64,000 bases of DNA, taken from assembly GCF_002946835.1 (NCBI RefSeq), contig NZ_CP026652.1, forward strand, positions 7,998,001 through 8,062,000, read 5' to 3'. Source of the stretch: Streptomyces dengpaensis (GTDB lineage: Bacteria > Actinomycetota > Actinomycetes > Streptomycetales > Streptomycetaceae). Within the stretch, counting starts at the first letter, position 1; the number at the start of each line of letters is the position of its first letter. Below, piece by piece: positions 15,749 to 24,052 of the stretch. Made by a program: the position numbers and the translations under genes. The notes under the pieces were generated by a model. That model made no database searches, had not been told where the DNA came from, and worked only from the letters and a program-made list of their open reading frames with translations.

Positions 15749-17536
15749 GTGAGCGTCGAACCGCCGCCCCCTGGCCGGCCTACCGGACCGCCTTCGGGCC
15801 CCCTGTCGGGTCCGTCGCAGCCGAGCGCGAGCCGTCCCACACCGCCGAGCGGTGCGGGCGGTGGCGCGGGCGGGCCCGGTGGACCTCCCGGGCCCGGTGG
15901 TCCCGGCGGCCCGGGTGAGCCGGGCAAGGGGCCGGAGCACCCCTGGTGGAAGTCGGCGCCCCGCGTCGCGCTGATCAGCGGTGGTGTGGCGGCCGCGGTG
16001 GTCCTGGGTCTCGTCTTCTCGAACACCGGCGGACAGAGCACCGGCAGTGAGGTCTTCCTCCAGCCCGCGGCGGAGGCCGGTCCCGACCCGTTCACCGAGT
16101 CGACGGCGAACGACAGTGCCGTCCCGCCGGAGACCCTGACGGCGTCGCCCGCGCCGGAGACAACGACGGGGTCTCCGGCACCGGAGACAACAACGGGGTC
16201 TCCCGCGACGGAGACAACGACGGGGTCTCCCGCACCGGAGACCCGGACGACGTCTCCCACACCGGAGACCCCGACGGCGCCGCCCACGACGGGACCCGCC
16301 AACGTGACGCGCAGCGTGACCGGTTCCGCGCCGGGCGTCTACAGCGGCGCCCGCAACACCTCCAGTTGCAACGTGGAGAAGCAGATCAGCGCACTGCAGG
16401 CGGACTCGGCGAAGAGCAAGGCGTTCGCCTCGCTGCAGGGCATTGAGCCCTCCCGGGTCCCGGAGTATCTGCGCTCGCTCACCCCGGTGCAACTGCGGAT
16501 GGACACCCGCGTCACCAACCACGGCTACCGCGAGGGCGCGGCCACCAGCTACCAGGCGGTCTTCCAGGCGGGCACCGCCGTCCTCGTCGACTCCCACGGG
16601 GCGCCCCGCGTGCGCTGCGCGTGCGGCAACCCGGTGCAGGCGCCCGTCCAGCAGAAGTCCACCCCCAAGCCGGTCGGCAAGCAGTGGTCGTCGTACCGGC
16701 CACAGAACGTCGTGGTCGTCGCGCCCTCGGTCACGGTCGTCAAGGTGTTCGTCATCTTCGACCCCCGCAAGGACGAATGGATCGCCCGGCACAAGGGCTA
16801 CAACGTCCGCCACGATCAGAAGACGAAGTCGCCCAAGTACCCGTATCCCTTCCCGACGGTGACCACCCTGTCCCCGTCACCGACTTCCCCGTCGCCGAAG
16901 TCTCCGTCGCCGACTTCCCCGTCGCCGACTTCCCCGTCGCCAACGTCGCCGTCACCGACTTCGCCGTCGCCAACGTCTCCGTCGCCGACTTCCCCGTCGC
17001 CAACGTCGCCGTCACCGACATCTCCGTCGCCGACTTCCCCGTCACCGACGTCTCCGTCGCCCGAGACCACGTCGCCTACGTCACCCTCCACGCCGTCGTC
17101 GCCGTCGGAAACCAAGTCCCCGCCCACCGAACCTCCGACGACCACACCGGAGTCGGAGCCGGAGTCGCCAACGGAGCCGACCCCGACGCCCGAGTCTCCG
17201 ACCGCCGAACAGACAACGGAGCCGACCCCGACGCCGGAGTCCCCGACCGCCGAACAGACAACGGAGCCGACCCCGACGCCGGAGTCCCCGACCGCCGAAC
17301 AGACAACGGAGCCCCCGCCCACGACGACGGAGCCCTCGCCGGAGTCGCCCGCCACCCCCGCCCCCGAGACCGGCGAAGCCACGCAGCAGACCCCTGAGGA
17401 AGCCACGGAGCAGGCCCCCGAGGAAACCCCCGAGGAAGCCACGCAGGAAGCTCCGCAGGAACAGACCCCTGAGGAGCAAGCCCCGGAGGAGGAAGCCCCG
17501 GAGGAGCCGGCCGAGCCCGCCCCGGAGGAGAGCTGA
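15749..17536 (+). CDS. Membrane-anchored DUF6777-like protein with long Pro/Ser/Glu repeat stalk
   Basis: A 595-residue protein. Residues 1-65 are Pro/Gly-rich and cytoplasmic. A single membrane helix follows (VALISGGVAAAVVLGLVF), then a Thr/Pro linker. A compact Cys-containing domain at about residues 190-360 (GVYSGARNTSSCNVEKQISA and APRVRCACGNPVQAP) resembles DUF6777. Beyond it is a stalk of SPTSPS-type repeats and three identical-length 15-residue repeats, and a Glu/Pro-rich tail ending in EEPAEPAPEES. GTG 15749 has GGGGAGAAG upstream. A cell-envelope-exposed role is inferred; the acidic repeat tail could bind cations or the wall. Function unknown. Confidence 0.75.
   Translation: MSVEPPPPGRPTGPPSGPLSGPSQPSASRPTPPSGAGGGAGGPGGPPGPGGPGGPGEPGKGPEHPWWKSAPRVALISGGVAAAVVLGLVFSNTGGQSTGSEVFLQPAAEAGPDPFTESTANDSAVPPETLTASPAPETTTGSPAPETTTGSPATETTTGSPAPETRTTSPTPETPTAPPTTGPANVTRSVTGSAPGVYSGARNTSSCNVEKQISALQADSAKSKAFASLQGIEPSRVPEYLRSLTPVQLRMDTRVTNHGYREGAATSYQAVFQAGTAVLVDSHGAPRVRCACGNPVQAPVQQKSTPKPVGKQWSSYRPQNVVVVAPSVTVVKVFVIFDPRKDEWIARHKGYNVRHDQKTKSPKYPYPFPTVTTLSPSPTSPSPKSPSPTSPSPTSPSPTSPSPTSPSPTSPSPTSPSPTSPSPTSPSPTSPSPTSPSPETTSPTSPSTPSSPSETKSPPTEPPTTTPESEPESPTEPTPTPESPTAEQTTEPTPTPESPTAEQTTEPTPTPESPTAEQTTEPPPTTTEPSPESPATPAPETGEATQQTPEEATEQAPEETPEEATQEAPQEQTPEEQAPEEEAPEEPAEPAPEES
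16870..17068 (+). repeat. In-frame SPTSPS-coding microsatellite-like repeat
   Basis: About twenty tandem nine-base units of the form TCN-CCG-ACN encode Ser-Pro-Thr/Lys-Ser-Pro steps of the DUF6777 protein stalk. The units vary mainly at third positions, so the run is expected to change length by slippage or recombination while keeping frame. Confidence 0.85.
17174..17308 (+). repeat. Three tandem 45-base in-frame repeats
   Basis: Three head-to-tail 45-base units (17174-17218, 17219-17263, 17264-17308) each encode EPTPTPESPTAEQTT. They differ at only a couple of silent bases, so they arose by recent duplication inside the stalk-coding part of the DUF6777 gene. Confidence 0.9.
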
Positions 17537-17579
17537 GGAGCCGAGCGAAAACCGGTGGCGGAACCCCTGGCCGCGGTGG

Positions 17580-18185
17580 ATGCTCGTGCGCATGGAGGCC
17601 AACAGCGTGCGACCGAACTCCGGTGAACAGCCCGGGATCGAGCGGAACTTCGGATGGTGGGACATGTTCGTGCGGCCGGAGGAGGATCCGCGGAGCGACG
17701 GGGGGTACGTGGGGGAGCAGGACACGCTCGTCGGATATCTGCGGGACCAGCGGCTGACGTTGGAGATGAAGTGCGCCGGGCTCGACGCCGAGGCGATGGC
17801 CCGGCGCTCGGTCGAGCCGTCGAACCTGTCGTTGCTCGGGCTCCTGCGGCATATGGCAGACGTTGAACTGACCTGGTTCCGGCAGGTGATGGCCGGACAG
17901 GACGTGCCACGCCACTACCGCTCCGACGCCGATCGCAACGGCGACTTCAACGGCGCGGTGCCCGACCCCGAGGTCGTCGCCGAGGCCTGGGCCACCTGGC
18001 GCTCCGAAGTGGCCTTCGCCGAACACTTCGTGGCCGAGGCCCCTGGACTGGACATCACCGGCACGCACCACGACGAGCCCATCGCACTCCGCGAGGTGCT
18101 GGTCCACATGATCGAGGAGTACGCCCGGCACAACGGCCACGCGGACTTCCTGCGCGAACGGATCGACGGCCGAGTAGGTCAGTAA
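17580..18185 (+). CDS. DinB-family protein (DUF664-type)
   Basis: A 201-residue protein with a DinB four-helix core: TLVGYLRDQRLTLEMKCAGL, then the metal-His helix LLGLLRHMADVELTWFRQV and the C-terminal metal-ligand helix MIEEYARHNGHADFLRERID. The last motif is the DUF664 hallmark. Members may be mycothiol-dependent transferases; substrate unknown. ATG 17580 is used because third-position GC bias begins there. ATG 17592 or 17664 (just before the conserved FVRPEEDPRS) are alternatives with comparable ribosome sites. Confidence 0.85.
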   Translation: MLVRMEANSVRPNSGEQPGIERNFGWWDMFVRPEEDPRSDGGYVGEQDTLVGYLRDQRLTLEMKCAGLDAEAMARRSVEPSNLSLLGLLRHMADVELTWFRQVMAGQDVPRHYRSDADRNGDFNGAVPDPEVVAEAWATWRSEVAFAEHFVAEAPGLDITGTHHDEPIALREVLVHMIEEYARHNGHADFLRERIDGRVGQ

Positions 18186-18270
18186 GGCAGCAAGGCCCAC
18201 CACCCCGGATTCCACCGACGGCGGAACGCCGATCCGTTCCCGTACGGCTCGGCGCTTCTAGGCTGAAGGG

Positions 18271-18741
18271 GTGAGCAACCAAGCGCCGCACAACCCCGGC
18301 CCGGACGCAGCCCGCGTCATCCCTCTGCGCCCGGCGGCCACGCCGGAACCGGCCACGGCTCCGGCACCGGCGCCACAAGGGCCCCGGCAGGTCCTCGCGC
18401 CCCGGCCGACGCCACCGGCCCCCTTGCGCCGGGTCAAGGAGCCGCTCTGGCGTGACCTCGTCGGCGACGTCCTGCGGCGCGAACGTCTCGCCCAGGAGCG
18501 CACGCTCAAGGACGTGGCCGACGCGGCCCGGATCTCGATGCCGTACCTCTCCGAGCTGGAGCGTGGCCGCAAGGAGGCCTCCTCGGAAGTCCTCGCGGCC
18601 GCCGCTCGCGCCCTCGGTCTCGGCCTCACCGACCTGCTCTCGCTGGCGCAGGACGAGCTGACGCGCCTCGCGCAGGCCGGACCGGCCCACAGCCGCTCCG
18701 CGTCGGCCTCTCGGTACGACGGCATGTGTCTCGCCGCCTGA
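18271..18741 (+). CDS. PopR/ClgR-like XRE-family regulator
   Basis: A 156-residue regulator. After an Ala/Pro-rich leader of about 60 residues comes one Cro/C1 HTH: DVLRRERLAQERTLKDVADA followed by SMPYLSELERGRKEASSEVL. This is the sequence pattern of ClgR/PopR, activators of clpP operons in Streptomyces. A Pro/Ala-rich N-terminus and a C-terminus ending in Leu-Ala-Ala (MCLAA) fit a protein that is itself a Clp substrate, as known for ClgR and PopR. TAGGCT ends just before GAAGGGGGTG, so the transcript may be leaderless or very short-leadered. It converges on the clpP tail remnant at 18806, supporting the popR assignment by context. Confidence 0.8.
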   Translation: MSNQAPHNPGPDAARVIPLRPAATPEPATAPAPAPQGPRQVLAPRPTPPAPLRRVKEPLWRDLVGDVLRRERLAQERTLKDVADAARISMPYLSELERGRKEASSEVLAAAARALGLGLTDLLSLAQDELTRLAQAGPAHSRSASASRYDGMCLAA

Positions 18742-18805
18742 CCGGCCGACGGCGGCCGGGCACCACACGGCGTCTGAGCCCGGTGTCCGGGGTGCCGCAG
18801 GGATG

Positions 18806-18925
18806 TCAGGCCGCCGTGAGCCGTCGGCTCACCACCTCGTCGGCCAGCCCGTACGCGACGGCCTCTTGTGCCGTGAAGACCTTGTCGCGGTCCATGTCCG
18901 CGCGGAGGGTGGCGACTCCGTTCGG
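18806..18925 (-). pseudogene. C-terminal fragment of a split clpP gene
   Basis: Reverse-strand frame reads [20 protein letters not shown], then [17 protein letters not shown] and stop. This is the end of ClpP (handle-helix exit, Asp-rich loop and the EAVAYGLxDEV signature). No start, Ser or His catalytic part is present here. The matching N-terminal portion is on the same strand at 38235-38670, ending precisely where this piece begins. The sequence CCACTCGCCGAACGG at the left breakpoint is shared with the neighbouring glycine-rich-type gene fragment, suggesting joining through microhomology. Confidence 0.85.
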
Positions 18926-19052
18926 CGAGTGGGCGTTCCATCGCCTCGTCCTGGACGATGCGGTTCACGAGACGGTCCCACAGCTCGTCGTCGACCAGAT
19001 GGCGCTGGTCGGAGCGGGTGCGAGCGTCGGAGATGGTTGCCAGGTTGGTCAC
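18926..19052 (-). pseudogene. N-terminal fragment of a glycine-rich-domain-type hypothetical protein
   Basis: From GTG 19052 the reverse strand reads VTNLATISDARTRSDQRHLV then [20 protein letters not shown] and PLAER, after which homology stops at the clpP breakpoint. This resembles the N-terminus of a Streptomyces family with an N-terminal helical segment of the form DDxLWDxLVxRIVxDExMxRPLAERI. Only about 42 residues survive. Its promoter region carries CsoR-like palindromes shared with the divergent FAD reductase gene, so the intact gene was probably also copper-responsive. Confidence 0.55.
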
Positions 19053-19114
19053 GGGTTTCCGGTTTCCCTTCGGTTCCGAGTGTCGGAAGCGGCGGCGAGC
19101 GCCTCGCTTCAGAC

Positions 19115-19222
19115 ACCCCCCATGGGTATCCCGATCAACGTAACATACCGTTAGGGGGTATAGGTAAGGGCTGCTGTTGCGCCAGAGGGGCCACGCGTGT
19201 ACCCCTACCCCCCATAGGTATA
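19115..19222. promoter_or_regulatory. Three CsoR-type operator candidates in a divergent promoter
   Basis: ACCCCCCATGGGTAT (19115-19129), TACCGTTAGGGGGTATA (19146-19162) and TACCCCCCATAGGTATA (19206-19222) are variants of the Cu-sensor palindrome seen perfectly upstream of copZ. They fill the space between the leftward gene fragment starting at 19052 and the rightward FAD reductase remnant starting at 19231. Copper-dependent derepression of both promoters is inferred. Confidence 0.6.
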
Positions 19223-19230
19223 CCGCCGGC

Positions 19231-20345
19231 GTGCAGACGGCCTCGGAGCTGCGGGCGCAGGGATGGAAGGGCCGCATCACTCTCCTCGGGGAGGAGGCTC
19301 ATCTCCCGTACGACCGGGCGCCGGTGTCCAAGGAACTGCTCACCGGAGCAGTCGAGGCGTCCACGTTCGAGGTCGACTGGTGGGCGATTGACATCCAGCT
19401 CCTGCTGGGCCGCAGGGCGCTCGGGTTCGAGTCGGGTCCGGCTGCGGGTGTCCGGCCCCACCATGACGGCGGCTCGGTCGAGGCGGACCATCTCATGCTC
19501 GCCACCGGCGCGGTACCCCTCACGCCGCCGGGCGTCTGGCAGGAGACCGGCGTCCACCTGCTGCGCACCGTGGAGGACACGTGGTCGTCGTCGGAGCCGG
19601 CTGGATCGGAGCCGAGACGGCGACCTCGGCCCGGCTGCTGGGGTGTCAGGTGACAGTCGTTCAGAGGGCGGATCTGCCGCTGGCCGGAGTCCTGCCGTCC
19701 GAGGCGGCGCTGCATACCCTCCCCTGGTACCGGGAAGCGGGCGTGGAGCTGCGTACTGGCGTGGCGGTCACCGGCTTCGAGGCCGACGGCGTGCGGCTGG
19801 CGAGCGGTGAACACCTCAAGGCCGATGTGGTGGTGGCGGGCGTGGGGGCCCGGCCGGCCACCGACTGGCTTCGGGGCTCCGGCCTGGCGCTCGGGGCCGA
19901 TCTGTCGGTGGAGACGGACGACCACCTGGCCGCGTCCCGGCCCGGGGTGTGGGCGGTCGGCGCCTGCGCCTCCTTCCCCTCCGCGCGCAGGCTGCTGGTC
20001 CACCACTGGGACCACGCCATGCGGGGTGCCGCAGTGCTGGCCGCCAACATCCTGGGCGGCGACCGGGCGTTCGACCCGGTGCCGTACTTCTGGTCCGACC
20101 AGTTCGGCCGCCGGGTGCAGTACGCCGGGCGGCACGAGGGCGCCGACTCGCTGATATGGCAGGGCGATCCGGCATCGGACCAGTGGGCGGCGTGCTGGCT
20201 CCGCGACGGCTCCCTCGCCGCGCTCGTGACCGTCGACCGCCCTCGGGACATGCTCCAGGTCCGCCGCCTGATCGAGTCCGGCACGCCGGTGGACCTCGAT
20301 CGGCTCGGCGACCCGGCGGTCCCCCTGAAGAGCACGACCCTCTGA
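19231..20345 (+). pseudogene. FAD-dependent ferredoxin/rubredoxin reductase remnant (frameshifted)
   Basis: Two frames together resemble a rhodocoxin/ferredoxin reductase. Frame one (from GTG 19231) reads LRAQGWKGRITLLGEEAHLP then YDRAPVSKELLTG but lacks the N-terminal FAD-binding GxGxxG. Frame two (about 19581-20345) supplies the NAD-binding VVVVGAGWIGAETATSARLL, the second FAD motif GVWAVGACASFP and the C-terminal reductase domain. The switch falls at about 19578, where sequence between the two Rossmann folds is deleted. The product cannot bind FAD normally, so it is called a pseudogene. It precedes a Rieske ferredoxin gene, its natural electron partner, and follows CsoR-type operators. Confidence 0.75.
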
Positions 20346-20418
20346 CACGGCCGACCGAACCGCCCACCGCACCACACCGGTTCAACGAAAAACCCGTCCA
20401 AGAAGAAGGAGCCCCGTC

Positions 20419-20769
20419 ATGACCGATTCCCGCTACATCCCCGCCTGCGAGCTGGCCGCCCTCCCCGAGGGCACCCCGGTCCGCGTCGACATCGAGGGAG
20501 TCGCGATCTGCCTGGTGAACACGGGCGGAGAGGTGTTCGCGATAGGCGACACCTGCACGCACGTCCAGGCGTCACTGAGTGAGGGTGACGTCGAGGACTG
20601 CCTCATCGAGTGCCCCTGGCGCGGCGCCCGCTTCGACCTGCGCACGGGCGAGGGCACCAAGCCGGCCAGCGGCCCGGTGCCCGTCTACCCGGTCACGGTC
20701 GCCGACGGCGCCGTACTGGTGTCCCTCACCGCCGCACAGCCGCGGCCTTCGGCACGGGGGATCGACTGA
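20419..20769 (+). CDS. Rieske-type ferredoxin with a substituted cluster ligand
   Basis: A 116-residue soluble Rieske ferredoxin. It carries the first ligand pair DTCTHVQASLSEG and the second region ECPWRGARFDLRTGEG. The canonical second motif is C-x2-H; here it reads C-P-W-R, so one of the two His ligands of the [2Fe-2S] cluster is replaced by Arg (CGC where CAC would be expected, a single base). It should therefore assemble an abnormal cluster or none. ATG 20419 follows AAGAAGGAG. It lies 73 bases after the broken reductase, so the whole electron-transfer pair appears to be decaying. Confidence 0.85.
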   Translation: MTDSRYIPACELAALPEGTPVRVDIEGVAICLVNTGGEVFAIGDTCTHVQASLSEGDVEDCLIECPWRGARFDLRTGEGTKPASGPVPVYPVTVADGAVLVSLTAAQPRPSARGID

Positions 20770-20802
20770 GAGACGGCTCACATCGGCACACCCGTGCCTG
20801 TC

Positions 20803-20823
20803 ATATACCCCCCAGGGGTATAT
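20803..20823. promoter_or_regulatory. CsoR operator upstream of copZ
   Basis: The palindrome ATATACCCC-CCA-GGGGTATAT, centred about 85 bases before the copZ ATG, is the best match in the window to the actinobacterial Cu(I)-sensor CsoR box. It should repress the copZ-copA transcript until copper binds CsoR, which is encoded at 24053. Confidence 0.8.
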
Positions 20824-20897
20824 GTTGCTCTGGGTGAGCCGCTCGCCGCGGCCACGTATCCATCAACCAACGCATCACGAGATCAAGGGAGAACGGC

Positions 20898-21116
20898 ATG
20901 CTTCAGGACGTCTACACCGTGACGGGCATGACCTGCGGCCACTGCGTCGGTTCGGTCAGCTCCGAGATCGGCGGCATCGACGGGGTGAAGGAGGTCGAGG
21001 TGGATCTCGCCACGGGCCGGGTGACCGTGACCAGCGAGCAGCGCCTGGACTACGCCGCGGTCTCGGCGGCCGTCGACGAGGCCGGTTACGAGCTCACGGC
21101 CCGGGAGGAGAAGTGA
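20898..21116 (+). CDS. copZ: Copper chaperone CopZ
   Basis: Cytoplasmic Cu(I) chaperone that hands copper to the CopA ATPase. The 72-residue protein is a single heavy-metal-associated domain with the metal-binding loop GMTCGHC at residues 10-16 and the expected beta-alpha-beta-beta-alpha-beta pattern ([20 protein letters not shown]). ATG 20898 has AGGGAGAACGG upstream. First gene of a tightly packed operon; its stop overlaps the next start as GTGA. The CsoR palindrome upstream gives copper control. Confidence 0.94.
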   Translation: MLQDVYTVTGMTCGHCVGSVSSEIGGIDGVKEVEVDLATGRVTVTSEQRLDYAAVSAAVDEAGYELTAREEK

Positions 21117-21313
21117 GTACGGCCGCCAGGCTGGGGCTCTACGCGGCGGCGCTCGCCGTCGCGTTCCTGGCAGCGTTCGGTATCGGCCGGCTCGCGGGGC
21201 CGATCGGGGACGGCGGCTCGGGAGGCGACGAGATGCCCATGGACCACGACATGGGCATGAGCATGGGCATCGCGGCGCCTGCCGCGTTCATCACCGACTG
21301 GGAGGCACGGTGA
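21113..21313 (+). CDS. Small membrane protein with Met/His motif, copper operon
   Basis: A 66-residue protein beginning with one membrane helix ([19 protein letters not shown]), followed by a Gly-rich turn and the Met/His-rich [14 protein letters not shown], a likely Cu(I)-binding stretch on the outer face. It then ends abruptly at AFITDWEAR. In related Streptomyces copper clusters the gene between copZ and copA encodes a much longer secreted protein, so this copy is probably a deletion product that kept its anchor and metal-binding stub. Both ends overlap neighbours (GTGA and GTGA), so translation is coupled to copZ and copA. Confidence 0.65.
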   Translation: MSTAARLGLYAAALAVAFLAAFGIGRLAGPIGDGGSGGDEMPMDHDMGMSMGIAAPAAFITDWEAR

Positions 21314-23670
21314 GCAGCACCGGACAGGATCTGAAGGTCGTCGGCGACGGGGCGCTCGACGTCGTCGAGCTCGCGATCGGCGGGATGACCTGCGCCTCGT
21401 GCGCGGCCCGCATCGAGAAGCGGCTGAACAAGCTGGAGGGCGTCACCGCCACCGTCAACTACGCCACGGAGAAGGCGAAGGTCCACTACCCCGGCTCCTA
21501 CGTGCCGGGTGACCTGGTGGCGGAGGTCGAGAAGGTCGGGTACACCGCGCAACTGCCCGCGCCGCCGCGTGAGGACGGCGCCGGGGCCGACGCCTCCGCT
21601 CCGGCCGAGGTGGACCATACGCGTTCGCTGCGGGACCGGCTGCTGATCTCCGGGGCGCTGTCCATCCCCGTCATCATCATGGCGATGGTGCCCGCCGCAC
21701 AGTTCGACTACTGGCAGTGGGCGTCGCTGACCCTGGCCGCCCCGGTCGTCGTGTACGGAGCCTGGCCGTTCCACAAGGCCGCCTGGACCAACCTGCGGCA
21801 CGGCGCGGCCACCATGGACACGCTGATCTCGCTGGGCACGCTGGCGGCGTTCTTCTGGTCCCTGTACGCCCTCTTCTTCGGCACCGCGGGCACGCCGGGG
21901 ATGACCCACCCGTTCGAGCTGACCATCTCCCGCTCGGACGGGGCCGGGAACATCTATCTGGAAGCCGCCGCCGGCGTCACCACGTTCATCCTGGCGGGGC
22001 GCTACTTCGAGGCCCGCTCCAAGCGCCGGGCGGGCGCCGCGCTCAAGGCCCTGCTGGAAATGGGCGCCAAGGACGTCGTCGTGCTGCGCGGCGGCCGCGA
22101 GGAGCGCATCCCGATCAGCCAACTCGCCGTGGGCGACGTCTTCGTGGTGCGCCCCGGCGAGAAGATCGCCACCGACGGCGTGATCACCGACGGCACCTCG
22201 GCCATCGACGCGAGCATGCTGACCGGCGAGTCGGTGCCCGTGGAGATCGCGCCCGGTGACGAGGTGATCGGCGCGACCGTCAACGCCGGCGGCCGCCTGC
22301 TGGTGCGTGCCACCCGGGTCGGCTCCGACACCCAGCTCGCCCAGATGGCCAGGCTGGTCGAGGACGCCCAGAACGGCAAGGCCCAGGTTCAGCGGCTCGC
22401 GGACCAGATCTCCGGGTTCTTCGTACCGATCGTGATCGCTCTCGCCCTGGGCACCCTCGGGTTCTGGCTGGGCGCGAACGGCAACTGGGCCGAGGCGTTC
22501 ACCGCCGCGGTGGCCGTGCTGATCGTCGCCTGCCCCTGCGCCCTGGGCCTCGCCACCCCGACCGCGCTCATGGTCGGCACCGGACGCGGAGCACAGCTCG
22601 GCATCCTGATCAAGGGCCCCCAGGTACTGGAGTCCACCCGGCGGATCGACACCATCGTGCTGGACAAGACCGGCACGGTGACCACCGGCAAGATGGGCCT
22701 GGCGCTGGCCGCCCCCGCCGCCGGAGGCGACCGGCTCGAACTGCTGCGGCTGGCCGGCGCGGTAGAGGCCGCCTCCGAGCACCCGATCGCACAGGCCATC
22801 GCCACCGGGGCGGTACAGGAGACCGGCGAGGACCTGCCCGACGTCGCCGACTTCGCCAACATCGAAGGCCTGGGCGTCCAGGGCGTCGTGGAAGGCCACG
22901 CGATCATCGTGGGCCGGCCCCGGCTGCTGAGCGAGTGGGCCATCACCCTGCCCGAATACCTGGAACGGGCGATGACCGACGCGGAGCGGGAGAGCCGCAC
23001 CGCGGTGGCGGTAGCCTGGGACGGCGAGGCCCGGGGCGTCCTGGTGGTCTCCGACACCACCAAGCCCACCAGCGCCACGGCGATCCGCCAGTTCCGCGAC
23101 CTCGGGCTGCGCCCGATCCTGCTGACCGGCGACAACGCCACGGCAGCCGCTACGGTCGCCGCCCAGGTCGGCATCAGCGCCGACGACGTGATCGCCGAGG
23201 TGATGCCCGCCGACAAGGCGGACACGGTACGCCGACTGCAGAGCGAGGGCCAGAAGGTCGCCATGGTCGGCGACGGGGTCAACGACGCCGCCGCCCTCGC
23301 CCAGGCCGACCTGGGCCTGGCCATGGGCACCGGCACCGACGTGGCCATCGAAGCGAGCGACCTCACGCTGGTACGGGGAGACCTGCGGGTCGCGGCGGAC
23401 GCCATCCGCCTCGCCCGCCGCACCCTGTCCACCATCAAGGGCAACCTGTTCTGGGCCTTCGCCTACAACGTGGCCGCAATACCACTGGCCGCGGCCGGGA
23501 TGCTCAACCCCATGCTCGCGGGTGCCGCGATGGCCTTCTCCTCGGTCTTCGTGGTCGCCAACAGCCTCCGGCTGCGCGGCTTCCGCGCGCTGGCCGAGAA
23601 CCGCGACGACACCCCGGGGGCGTCCTCGGCCGCCCGGGAACGGCGCGCCACCACCGGCGCCGCGGCCTGA
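21310..23670 (+). CDS. copA: Cu(I)-exporting P1B-type ATPase CopA
   Basis: Plasma-membrane pump that expels Cu(I) using ATP. The 786-residue protein carries one N-terminal metal-binding domain (GMTCASC, residues about 25-31). The transmembrane metal site CPC is at about residues 407-409 ([17 protein letters not shown]), with the phosphorylation motif DKTGT at about 451 and LLTGDN. The hinge [20 protein letters not shown] is at about 654. Eight membrane helices fit the sequence. GTG 21310 overlaps the preceding stop. Family length is usual for actinobacterial CopA with a single metal-binding domain. Copper, not zinc or cadmium, is indicated by CPC together with the copZ/csoR context. Confidence 0.96.
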   Translation: MSSTGQDLKVVGDGALDVVELAIGGMTCASCAARIEKRLNKLEGVTATVNYATEKAKVHYPGSYVPGDLVAEVEKVGYTAQLPAPPREDGAGADASAPAEVDHTRSLRDRLLISGALSIPVIIMAMVPAAQFDYWQWASLTLAAPVVVYGAWPFHKAAWTNLRHGAATMDTLISLGTLAAFFWSLYALFFGTAGTPGMTHPFELTISRSDGAGNIYLEAAAGVTTFILAGRYFEARSKRRAGAALKALLEMGAKDVVVLRGGREERIPISQLAVGDVFVVRPGEKIATDGVITDGTSAIDASMLTGESVPVEIAPGDEVIGATVNAGGRLLVRATRVGSDTQLAQMARLVEDAQNGKAQVQRLADQISGFFVPIVIALALGTLGFWLGANGNWAEAFTAAVAVLIVACPCALGLATPTALMVGTGRGAQLGILIKGPQVLESTRRIDTIVLDKTGTVTTGKMGLALAAPAAGGDRLELLRLAGAVEAASEHPIAQAIATGAVQETGEDLPDVADFANIEGLGVQGVVEGHAIIVGRPRLLSEWAITLPEYLERAMTDAERESRTAVAVAWDGEARGVLVVSDTTKPTSATAIRQFRDLGLRPILLTGDNATAAATVAAQVGISADDVIAEVMPADKADTVRRLQSEGQKVAMVGDGVNDAAALAQADLGLAMGTGTDVAIEASDLTLVRGDLRVAADAIRLARRTLSTIKGNLFWAFAYNVAAIPLAAAGMLNPMLAGAAMAFSSVFVVANSLRLRGFRALAENRDDTPGASSAARERRATTGAAA

Positions 23671-23702
23671 CCCCGACGACGGTCCCTCCGACCTCCGTGC
23701 GA

Positions 23703-23735
23703 CCTGCCCCTCCCGCCCCCTTCGGGAGGGGCAGG
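23703..23735 (+). terminator. Strong hairpin terminator after copA
   Basis: A 13-base perfect stem, CCTGCCCCTCCCG (23703-23715) with CGGGAGGGGCAGG (23723-23735), lies 33 bases after the copA stop. It should end the copZ-copA transcript. Confidence 0.75.
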
Positions 23736-23776
23736 CCATACGGAGGCCATCGCGTGAAAGGGTAAGAGATCCCGCC

Positions 23777-23938
23777 ATGCACCAGACACTGAACCTGCTC
23801 CGGCGCACAGCGGCCCACCCGGTCGTACGCATCATGGCCGCGAGCCTGCTCCAGGCGGCCGCCACCAGACTCGAACAACCGAGCGCATCCGCGGCGAACC
23901 CCGCCCGGTGCAGGACGCCGGGCTGTGCGCCGCGCTGA
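23777..23938 (+). CDS. Small hypothetical protein between copA and csoR
   Basis: A 53-residue frame from ATG 23777 with AAAGGGTAAGAG upstream: basic/amphipathic helix MHQTLNLLRRTAAHPVVRIM, a short Ala/Leu stretch, then an unstructured Cys/Arg/Pro tail. It lies after the copA terminator and before csoR. Coding bias is weak at the end. It may be a small peptide or no gene at all. Confidence 0.35.
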   Translation: MHQTLNLLRRTAAHPVVRIMAASLLQAAATRLEQPSASAANPARCRTPGCAPR

Positions 23939-23980
23939 AACCGCCTCGGGATACCCCGGCCCCGTATGTACAGGGACGGG

Positions 23981-23998
23981 TACCCTTGCGAAGGGGTG
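23981..23998. promoter_or_regulatory. Possible CsoR autoregulatory site
   Basis: TACCC-TTGCGAA-GGGGTGA lies 55-72 bases before the csoR ATG and is a relaxed version of the CsoR palindrome with a two-base longer centre. A second weak element, ATACCCCGGCCCCGTAT, is at 23951-23967. Negative autoregulation of csoR is a known feature of the family. Confidence 0.45.
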
Positions 23999-24052
23999 AG
24001 GGCTCCGCAACATCCTCCAAGGGCGATTCCAAAGGCGAGGACACACAGAACC

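Noticed and set aside
16870..17308. Regular repeats that could suggest a CRISPR array
   Set aside because: Units are contiguous, nine or 45 bases, in frame and without unique spacers; they encode a Pro/Ser/Thr stalk.
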